This document shows positions 55,103 through 61,826 of a DNA stretch of 64,000 bases, piece by piece (position 1 is the stretch's first letter; each line of letters starts with the position of its first letter). The stretch comes from Sphingobium sp. DEHP117 (GTDB lineage: Bacteria; Pseudomonadota; Alphaproteobacteria; Sphingomonadales; Sphingomonadaceae), in NCBI RefSeq assembly GCF_030867385.1, contig NZ_JAPFBJ010000001.1, forward strand, positions 1,350,424 to 1,414,423, given 5' to 3'. The position numbers were made by a program, and so were the translations under genes. Below the pieces are notes generated by a model. That model had not been told where the DNA came from, searched no databases, and saw nothing but the letters and a program-made list of their open reading frames with translations.

Positions 55103-55863
55103 GGCAATATCCCTCCGAGCATCGGTGCAAAGATCGCGCGGCCGACCTGGAGGGCCTCGCGCAGGGTCAGGCGAATGCCGTCGCGGGCGGTCACGGAACC
55201 GTCCATACGCCAGGCTTCAAGATGATCGGCATGGCAGAAGAAAGCCTGCTGAGTGCAGAGCGAAGACGCTGCACAGCCGCCGGTGTAGCGATGACCGGAC
55301 CAGACGAGAATCCCCTCGGGCACGACGTCGCCCAAGGTGCAGCCCCGGTCGTGGACATGGATCGCAAGCGAGCGCCGGCATTGGCGGCATGACGAGCGGA
55401 TGAGGCTGGCGTGCGGTGCGATCGTGCAGATCCCCAGCGCGTCGAGGGCGCACATGGCTCCCATCGTGATACCCGCGGCCTCCACCTGATGCTCACTGGG
55501 AGCATCGGTGAAAGGATAGGCGCCGCTCACTCGGCCGTCGCCGTCGAGGACCACGAGATCGCGTCCGGCGAGCCGGTGGAGCGCTGCGGCCACGTCGCCG
55601 GGCGGGAGCGCAACCGCGGCAGCGATCTCCACCGGCGCCGGCGCGTGGCCCTGGGTGACATAGGCCCGGAGGATGGCACGCCGCACCTCGTCCTCGGTGC
55701 TGTCGATGCCATGCCACCTGCGGCCGATAAATGCCGCGAACAGCGCTGTCAGGGCCGAATGGGCGCTTGGCGCGGTGACCGCAGTCCAGTCCGGGACGAC
55801 GGTGCCGTCGGGGAATGCAACCGTCGGTTCAGGGGCAGCGTCAGCGGGGGTGGCAAGCGTCAC
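55084..55863 (-). CDS. merB: organomercurial lyase MerB
   Basis: Cleaves carbon-mercury bonds to release Hg(II) from organomercurials. 259 aa. The catalytic residues can be placed: Cys and Asp in MCALDALG (MerB Cys96/Asp99) and Cys in QAFFCHADHLEAWR (MerB Cys159). An N-terminal winged-helix-like region is as in the family. It overlaps the MerA-like gene by 19 bases. Extra Cys clusters (SCRQCRRSLA) occur in the middle. Confidence 0.88.
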   Translation of the reverse strand: MTLATPADAAPEPTVAFPDGTVVPDWTAVTAPSAHSALTALFAAFIGRRWHGIDSTEDEVRRAILRAYVTQGHAPAPVEIAAAVALPPGDVAAALHRLAGRDLVVLDGDGRVSGAYPFTDAPSEHQVEAAGITMGAMCALDALGICTIAPHASLIRSSCRQCRRSLAIHVHDRGCTLGDVVPEGILVWSGHRYTGGCAASSLCTQQAFFCHADHLEAWRMDGSVTARDGIRLTLREALQVGRAIFAPMLGGILPWPITT

Positions 55864-55872
55864 GGCTTGTCT

Positions 55873-56100
55873 TCAGCCGCAGCAGGACGCGCCCTTGCCC
55901 TCGATCTGGATCGGCGGACACGGAACGTCGCCATAGGAACAAAAGACGCAGCAATCGCCCTGCTTGGGCTTGAGGACCGCGCCGCAGCCCCGGCAGTCAT
56001 AGAAAAACTGGCATGCGTTGGTCGGCATCGTCTCGGTCGCCTGATGTCCGCAGTGCGGACAGGTCAGGGTCGAGTGCAGCTCCGGAACGACGTCAGACAT
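55873..56100 (-). CDS. GDCCVxC-domain Cys-rich protein
   Basis: 75 aa with CPHCGHQ, CRGCGAVL and the diagnostic GDCCVFCSYGDVPC, ending CCG. Such small proteins are known companions of mer genes in many bacteria, sometimes as selenoproteins. Here Cys is used (no in-frame stop). Probably binds Hg(II) and may replace MerP in handing the metal over. Overlaps merT by 8 bases. Confidence 0.8.
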   Translation of the reverse strand: MSDVVPELHSTLTCPHCGHQATETMPTNACQFFYDCRGCGAVLKPKQGDCCVFCSYGDVPCPPIQIEGKGASCCG

Positions 56101-56452
56101 AGCTATAACCCGCCCAGAGCAGTGCCGCGCCGACCAATAGGCCGGCGAGAGTGAGGATGCGCGTCCAGCGCGGCGTGCACACGCCGTCCGGGCCGCAGCG
56201 CATGGCGGCGAGTTGCTGGCGCAATAGCAGCGCGGCGCCGGCGACGAGGCATAATGCGCCGATCACGAGGAGCGGCGTGCGATAGGGCGCGGAGACGACG
56301 GCCACGCCGCTGAGCCAGGCCGCGCCGATGCCGGCGGATGCCAAGAGGATCGGCAGTGCGCAGCAGGCAGCGACGCCGAACGCGGCGGCGATCCCCGCCA
56401 GGGTAAGCGCGGCGGTACTTATCCCCTTGGGCGGGCTTGGTGTCTGGGTCAC
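56093..56452 (-). CDS. merT: mercuric transport protein MerT
   Basis: 119 aa, three hydrophobic helices. Cys pair in the first helix (AACCALPILLASAGIGAAWL) and a second Cys pair in the cytoplasmic loop (CGPDGVCTPRW) are the MerT transport path. First gene of the operon, with the MerR promoter 30 bases upstream. No merP is present between it and merB. Confidence 0.9.
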   Translation of the reverse strand: MTQTPSPPKGISTAALTLAGIAAAFGVAACCALPILLASAGIGAAWLSGVAVVSAPYRTPLLVIGALCLVAGAALLLRQQLAAMRCGPDGVCTPRWTRILTLAGLLVGAALLWAGYSYV

Positions 56453-56481
56453 GGGCGACTCCTTGTGGCGGGCATGCAGCT

Positions 56482-56512
56482 ATCCTACCATCTGTAGCGA
56501 CTACAGACTCAA
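56482..56512 (-). promoter_or_regulatory. MerR-type promoter of the mercury operon
   Basis: On the minus strand -35 TTGAGT and -10 TAGGAT are 19 bp apart, the over-long spacing typical of MerR-activated promoters. The spacer region carries the dyad TCTGTAG-CGA-CTACAGA (56491-56507), the expected MerR operator. It lies between merT and the divergent merR. Confidence 0.85.
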
Positions 56513-56526
56513 GAGGTATTTTGAAG

Positions 56527-56943
56527 ATGGCCGCAACCGCCGCGATCCAGATCGGCGAACTCTCGCGCCGTACCAGCTGCAACATCGAGACGATCCGCTA
56601 TTACGAGCGGATCGGGCTGCTGCCCGTTCCGCCGCGGCGGGGCCGTTACCGCAGCTACGGTCGGGAGGACGTGGCTCGCCTGGGCTTCGTGCGCCGTGCG
56701 AGGGAGCTGGGCTTCACCCTTGACGAGGTGCGCGCCTTGCTCGGACTCGCGGCCGGCGGCCAGGCCTCCTGCACCGAAGTCCGCGAGCTCGCGGCGTCGC
56801 ATCTGCAGGATGTGCGCGCGCGGATCGCGGACCTCAGGCGGATGGAACGGGTTCTGGCAGACTCGGTGCGAGCCTGCGATGCCGGTCAGGATCCGGGCTG
56901 TCCGCTGCTTGATGCGCTCGGCGCCGAGGTGCGGGCCGCGTGA
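56527..56943 (+). CDS. merR: mercury-responsive regulator MerR
   Basis: 138 aa. HTH at residues about 8-28 (IGELSRRTSCNIETIRYYER, wing GRYRSYG). Three Cys match mercury-binding positions: ASCTEV, then RACDAGQDPGC with seven residues between the last two, as in alphaproteobacterial MerR. Divergent from merT, controlling both from one operator. Its stop lies 3 bases before the stop of the ardC 2 fragment, which is convergent. Confidence 0.9.
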   Translation: MAATAAIQIGELSRRTSCNIETIRYYERIGLLPVPPRRGRYRSYGREDVARLGFVRRARELGFTLDEVRALLGLAAGGQASCTEVRELAASHLQDVRARIADLRRMERVLADSVRACDAGQDPGCPLLDALGAEVRAA

Positions 56944-56946
56944 GCG

Positions 56947-57039
56947 TCACGGCTGCTGGGCGTGCATCCAATCGGCCGCCGCCTGCGCCTTGCTGGCCGC
57001 AGTGAAGATCGCGCGGCTGTCGTTCTTCAGCACCTGAAG
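56947..57039 (-). pseudogene. 3' fragment of ardC-like gene 2 (interrupted by RIT element)
   Basis: Encodes LQVLKNDSRAIFTAASKAQ and a short tail ADWMHAQQP, the C-terminus of an ArdC protein. It begins where the RIT element ends and continues the gene whose 5' part lies at 60895-61671. Together they give 289 aa, the full length of ArdC, so removing the insertion would restore the gene. Confidence 0.82.
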
Positions 57040-57180
57040 TAATCGCGAGGTGTCGATAATGTGAAGGAACGCAGTTTCAGTGTCTGAAATGCGCAGAATT
57101 GCGACGTTATCTGACGGGCTTTGCTCCGCATTATTTCTCGACGAACCTCTGCGGTCGTTTGACCAGCAGAGGAGCCGTCA

Positions 57181-58413
57181 ATGCCGAATACCGATTGCGA
57201 ACTGATCTCCGAACTCAGATCCGTACTGACCAGCCAACGATACAGCCCGGTGGTGGCCGGGAACTACTGCGCCTATGCGCGCGGGTTCCTCGACTATCTT
57301 GCCCGGCGCAGCATCCCGATCGCGGAGGTGACCGAGGCGCAGGTGGGGTACTATTTGCACCATGCGATCACGATGTTCCGCAAACGTCATGGCCGACCAC
57401 CAGGGCCGTGTTGGCACTCCATTCCGCGTTCTGGAATCCACGCCCTACTGCGGCTTGCACAGGGCCGTTGGCCACCCGCGCCCAAAGCGACATGTGCTGC
57501 TGACACGCTGCGCTTTACGATTTGCGACGAATACGAGATCTGGCTGCGCGAGGAGCGGGGCCTTGCGGAGCGCAGCATCTACGCATTGATGTGGGAAGGT
57601 CGGAACTTCCTGACCTGGCAGCTTGATCGATGCGGCGTCGACAGCCTGGTGGAAATGAGCGTCGGCGACATCGACCGTTACATGGATATGCGCAGCCCGC
57701 ACCAAACGCGCAAATCGGTGAAGGACGTGGCGGAGCGTCTTCGCTCGCTGTTGCGTTATCTGCACCGTACGCGCCGCACCGCAATCGACTTGTCGCCGCA
57801 CGTCATCGCCCCGCTATTGTATGCCTATGAAGGGGTGCCCTCGATCCTGGAGCGCGATCAGATCGCCGCCGTTCTGGAAACCGCGAGCAAAGACACAACG
57901 CCTATCGGGCTCAGAGATCAGGCGATCCTGCAACTGCTGGCGACTTATGGTCTGAGGTCCGGCGAAATCCGCAATCTGAAGATCGAGGATATTGACTGGC
58001 GGACGGAATCGATCCGCATCCTCCACACCAAGACCCGTGCCTGTTCCTATCTGCCGTTGATGGCTCCGGTGGGCGAAGCCATCCTCAGCTATCTGCGCTC
58101 GGGACGACCGCAGACCGACGCCCGCGAAGTGTTCGTGCGGACCCGTGCACCCTATGGAAGGCTCCGGGTGCTGCATAGTGCCGTCTTCCGGCGAATCCGG
58201 GATGCCGGGGTCAAGCCACCGGGGAAGTGTGGGCCACACATCTTCAGACATGCCCGCGCGGTCGAGATGCTGCGCGCCTCGGTCCCGCAAAAGGTGATCG
58301 GCGATATGCTGGGTCATCGTTCGACGGAATCTACCGCTCCGTATCTCAAGCTGGCAACCGAAGACCTGCGGGCCATCGCGCTCGACGTTCCGGGATCGGA
58401 GGTGCTGTCATGA
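57181..58413 (+). CDS. RIT tyrosine recombinase A (right copy)
   Basis: 410 aa, same protein as in the left element, with intact Arg (ATYGLRSGEIR), HIFRHAR and catalytic Tyr (APYLKLA). Its stop overlaps the first codon of the broken ritB. It may still be active alone or with proteins made by the left copy. Confidence 0.88.
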   Translation: MPNTDCELISELRSVLTSQRYSPVVAGNYCAYARGFLDYLARRSIPIAEVTEAQVGYYLHHAITMFRKRHGRPPGPCWHSIPRSGIHALLRLAQGRWPPAPKATCAADTLRFTICDEYEIWLREERGLAERSIYALMWEGRNFLTWQLDRCGVDSLVEMSVGDIDRYMDMRSPHQTRKSVKDVAERLRSLLRYLHRTRRTAIDLSPHVIAPLLYAYEGVPSILERDQIAAVLETASKDTTPIGLRDQAILQLLATYGLRSGEIRNLKIEDIDWRTESIRILHTKTRACSYLPLMAPVGEAILSYLRSGRPQTDAREVFVRTRAPYGRLRVLHSAVFRRIRDAGVKPPGKCGPHIFRHARAVEMLRASVPQKVIGDMLGHRSTESTAPYLKLATEDLRAIALDVPGSEVLS

Positions 58414-59777
58414 CGCCATGGCCCGATCCCGAACGACTGTTGATCGCGCGCTATCTCGCGGACCTTGGCCTGCGCAGCAAGAACAGCCGCACCTATTACA
58501 AACAGGTGCTCTACAGCTTCCAGGACGTCGCCGCGCGCCACACCGAACTCGGCCAAGATGTGCTGGTAGCCTGGTTGCGGGCGTGGTCCGACCGTTGGAC
58601 AGCGACGACGCTGCTCCACCGCACCCGCATTATCGACCGGTTCCTCGATCACCTTGTGCAAACCGGGGCGATCCACCGCAATCCCCGTCGTCGTCCTGCG
58701 CAAGGAGTGCAACGTCAAGCAGTGCATGCCGGTCTGGCGCGCTCTGGCTTCACGCGATCCAGAACAAGCCCTTGCCGAACTGCATCAGCCCCAAACCGTT
58801 CGGCAGCGTGCTGGGCGCGATCATGGCCGAGCACGTTACGCTGATGCGCAACAGGGGGTACAAATATACCACGCAGCCTGTGTGGCTTTTGCGGTTCGAC
58901 CGGTTCCTACAGCTGAACCCGGCGCTGCAGGATGAACCGATCGGGGTGATGCTCGAACACTGGGCGGCGGCGAAGGCCACGCGCAATCATCCTGCCTGAA
59001 TGCGAAAAGCTGAAGCGCGTCCTTGCGAAGATACTCCGCCACCGGGATCCGTCGATCCCACCGCGCCGACCGGACCCACGTCCGGGGAAGGAAGTGGCCA
59101 AACAATGGCGCAAACCTCATATCTATACGCCCGCCGACGTGCAGCATATGCTCGACATTGCTCGCTCTTACCCCTCTCCGCGAGCGTCGCTTCGCCCGTT
59201 GAGTGTCTACACGATGCTTCTGCTCGCCTATTGCGCGGGCCTGCGGCGCAGCGAGGTTGCCCGCCTTGATCTGGGGGATGTTGATCTTCAGGGCGGCACG
59301 ATCACTATACGGCAGACCAAGTTCTACAAGACAAGGATACTGCCGCTGCCCGACACTGTGATGGCCGAACTTCGGGCGTACATCGATGTGCGGCGTCGCG
59401 CGGGTGCCCCGCAGGATCCGAGGTCAGGTCTGTTCTGGCACGAGCAGCGGAGCGGCCGCTATACGAAGCAAGCCGTCGCCTGGCTGCTCGTTGACGTCAT
59501 ACGCCGTGCCGGGCTGAAGCCACCGCAGGGGCGAACGGGACCGCGTTTGCACGACCTGCGCCACTCGATGGTCGTGAACCGGATCCTCGAATGGTACAGG
59601 ACGGGCATCAACCCGCAGGACCGTCTGCCATTCCTCGCGACCTACCTCGGCCACCGGGATATCAACTCTACGCTGGTCTACATCACGGTCACCCAGGATC
59701 TGCTGCATTACGCAAACGAGCGGTTCCGCATGGTGGGCGCACCTTGCCTCAGCATGGAGCGGGAGGTGCAGACATGA
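58410..59777 (+). pseudogene. RIT tyrosine recombinase B, frameshifted (right copy)
   Basis: Relative to the left copy it carries three 1-nt insertions: CCC to CCCC at 58683-58686, CCC to CCCC at 58789-58792, and an extra T at 58997. Their sum restores the frame, so the catalytic end from about 59094 reads correctly, but translation from the start would stop near 58844. Either a decayed gene or sequencing errors in short C-runs of a repeat. Confidence 0.8.
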
Positions 59778-60787
59778 GCAAGGCCAACCCGTTCCCGGTA
59801 CTGATGCGCGCGTTCTTCTACGAATGGCTGGTCGAGCAGCGCAACGCATCCATCCATACAGTCCGATCATACCGCGATACCTGGCGGCTGTTCTTGCGGT
59901 TCGTCGCACAGCGGGCTGGAAGGAAGGTGGCTATGATTACGATGACTGATCTGGCCGCAAGCGAGGTCTCCGCGTTCCTCAGTTACGCTGAACATGAGCG
60001 CGGCGGCACGATCGGCACGCGCAACTGCAGGCTTGCCGCAATCCGCAGCTTCTTCCACTTCGTGGCGACCAGGGATCCTGCATCGATCGCGCAATGCGTC
60101 GAAATCCTCAACATACCCGTCAAGCGCACGCCGGTATCGGAGCCCTGCTATCTGGATCCGGCGGAAGTGACGGCAATTCTTGCCCAGCCTGACCGTTCGA
60201 CGCTCGAAGGCATGCGCGATCATGTGCTGCTCTCGTTCCTCTACAACAGCGGCGCACGAATACAGGAAGCGCTCGACTTGTGCCCCGAAGCAATCCGGTT
60301 CGAAAGTCCGAGCTGCGTGCGCTTGACCGGCAAGGGACGGAAGGAACGCATCTGCCCGCTCTGGCCTGAAACAGCCTTGCTGCTGAAGAAGCTGCTCGAA
60401 CGGCAACCACGGGCGCCTGACCAACGGCTGTTCGTTAACCGCTATGGCGAACCGCTCAGCGCGTCGGGCGTCCGATTCAAGCTTGCCGCCTACGTAAAGG
60501 CGGCGACCGAAGCCACACCAACGCTGCGTACCAAGCACGTGACGCCGCACGCCTTCCGGCACGCCACCGCCGTGCACCTCATATCTGCGGGCGTCGATGT
60601 TACAGTCATCCGCAGTTGGCTCGGCCACGTGAGCCTCGACACGACCAACCACTATGCCAGGGCCAATCTTGAACGAAGCGAAAGGCCCTGGAACAGGTCG
60701 CCGTTCCGACAACACCCGGCGGTCAGCCTTCGTGGAAGCGCGATACAAGCGTGCTCGCCTGGCTCGACACGCTTTGAAATAATGTGA
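59774..60787 (+). CDS. RIT tyrosine recombinase C, altered C-terminus (right copy)
   Basis: 337 aa against 334 in the left copy. A 1-nt deletion near 60672 (GAAACG to GAACG) changes all residues after NHYARANLE, so the tail is ERSERPWNRSP rather than TKRKALEQV. The catalytic residues including the Tyr are kept, but the C-terminal helix, important for assembly in tyrosine recombinases, is replaced. Confidence 0.8.
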   Translation: MSKANPFPVLMRAFFYEWLVEQRNASIHTVRSYRDTWRLFLRFVAQRAGRKVAMITMTDLAASEVSAFLSYAEHERGGTIGTRNCRLAAIRSFFHFVATRDPASIAQCVEILNIPVKRTPVSEPCYLDPAEVTAILAQPDRSTLEGMRDHVLLSFLYNSGARIQEALDLCPEAIRFESPSCVRLTGKGRKERICPLWPETALLLKKLLERQPRAPDQRLFVNRYGEPLSASGVRFKLAAYVKAATEATPTLRTKHVTPHAFRHATAVHLISAGVDVTVIRSWLGHVSLDTTNHYARANLERSERPWNRSPFRQHPAVSLRGSAIQACSPGSTRFEIM

Positions 60788-60862
60788 AGGAACGTTGGCA
60801 GGAAACCCCAGAACTCGGCCAATCTGGCCGCGTTCCTTCACATTATCGACACCTCGCGATTA

Positions 60863-60894
60863 GCCAGGTTATGGCGAGGTGAGCATAACGCCAG
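60863..60894. repeat. 32-bp core-site sequence beside right RIT element
   Basis: Contains GTTATG-N10-CATAAC (60868-60889) with GCGAGGTG, the core 8 bases of the RIT terminal repeat, in its spacer. Identical over 27 bases to the matching sequence at the left copy, last five bases GCCAG. It lies on the ardC 5' side of the insertion in both cases. Confidence 0.6.
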
Positions 60895-61671
60895 CCAGGA
60901 GGCGATATAGGCGGCATGATCGGGACGCGGATCGTGCGCGATGCCGAGGTCGGCAAGCAGGAACGAGGCGGTCAGCTCGGCGGTCGCTTCCTCCATCGCG
61001 AGCGCGTCCTTGGTCCACCTGGCGCTGAAATCCCGGTCGAGCCGATGCGCCGCGCCGCTGGCATGGGCACACTCGTGGATATGGGTGCCGTAGAATCCAT
61101 GCGCGCTACGGAAGGTTGCGAAGTGCGGCATGTAGATGCGGTCTTCGCCGAGATGGTAATAGGCGCTGCTCGACCCGTAGACCGTGTCGATACCGAGCGC
61201 GGCGATGAAGGCCTCGGCGGCCGCAAGGCGCTCGCTCTCGGGCAGGACCGGCCCGGGCTCGGGCGCGTAGCCGTCGACCTGATCGGCGTTGAACAGGCTG
61301 AACGCCCGGGCGAAGAGCCGCCGTCCCTTGCCGCCATCTTCGTCATCCTGCTCGTCGTCGCGCCGGCTGATCTCCTTCCAGAGGACGCCGAGGCTGGCCT
61401 GCTCGCCCTTGCGGACCTGGGCGCCGCGGTCCTGCCACTGACGATAAGTGCCCCAGACCCCGCTCGCATAGCCGCCGCCATAGGCCGCCGCCCAGAGCGA
61501 CACCGTGTTGATGCCGCGATAGGGCTTGCCGCTGGCGATGTTGGTCGGCCGGGTGACATCGGCGCCGCTGTGATGCCATGGCATGCGCCAGTTGCCCGTA
61601 CCGGCTTCGATCGCTGCAAGGATCGCCTCGGTGACCCGAGTATAGACGTCGGCTCGTACCTGAGTTGGCAT
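60895..61671 (-). pseudogene. ardC: 5' part of ardC-like antirestriction gene 2 (interrupted by RIT element)
   Basis: 259 residues of an ArdC/DUF1738 protein with the N-terminal ssDNA-binding-type region (YTRVTEAILAAIEAG, NWRMPWHH, ASGKPYRGINTVSLW) and the zincin motif IHECAHASGAAHR, where HECAH is the HExxH zinc site. It would normally continue YIASW-LQVLKND, and the last part is at 56947-57039. Known ArdC proteins protect incoming DNA from restriction. Read-through into the RIT end would add a short foreign tail and may leave a partly functional protein. Confidence 0.85.
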
Positions 61672-61826
61672 GATCTGAACTCCGCTTGCCCGTCGGGGGC
61701 CATCCCCGGCGGCGGAGCTCGACTAGCGCCGGGCACAAGCGCGGTTGCGCACCCGTAGGGCCGCAGCGAAGCGGAGGACGGCAACGCCGTTGCGCCAGCG
61801 CGCCGACCGGCGCAGAGCTTCCGCCG
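61672..61826. other. intergenic stretch with element-wide repeat
   Basis: About 155 bases between the ardC start and the large recombinase. It has GCGAAGCGGAGGAC (61766-61779), identical to 45372-45385. No gene. Confidence 0.35.

Larger units (their letters stand above)
57040..60862 (+). mobile_element. RIT element (recombinase in trio), right copy
   Basis: 3823 bp with the same 33-bp terminal inverted repeats (57040-57072 and 60830-60862) and gene order as the left copy, in opposite orientation. Its 2-bp greater length equals the net effect of three 1-nt insertions and one deletion. It interrupts ardC gene 2 at the same codon boundary as the left copy does in gene 1, but points against the direction of that gene. 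Confidence 0.9.
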
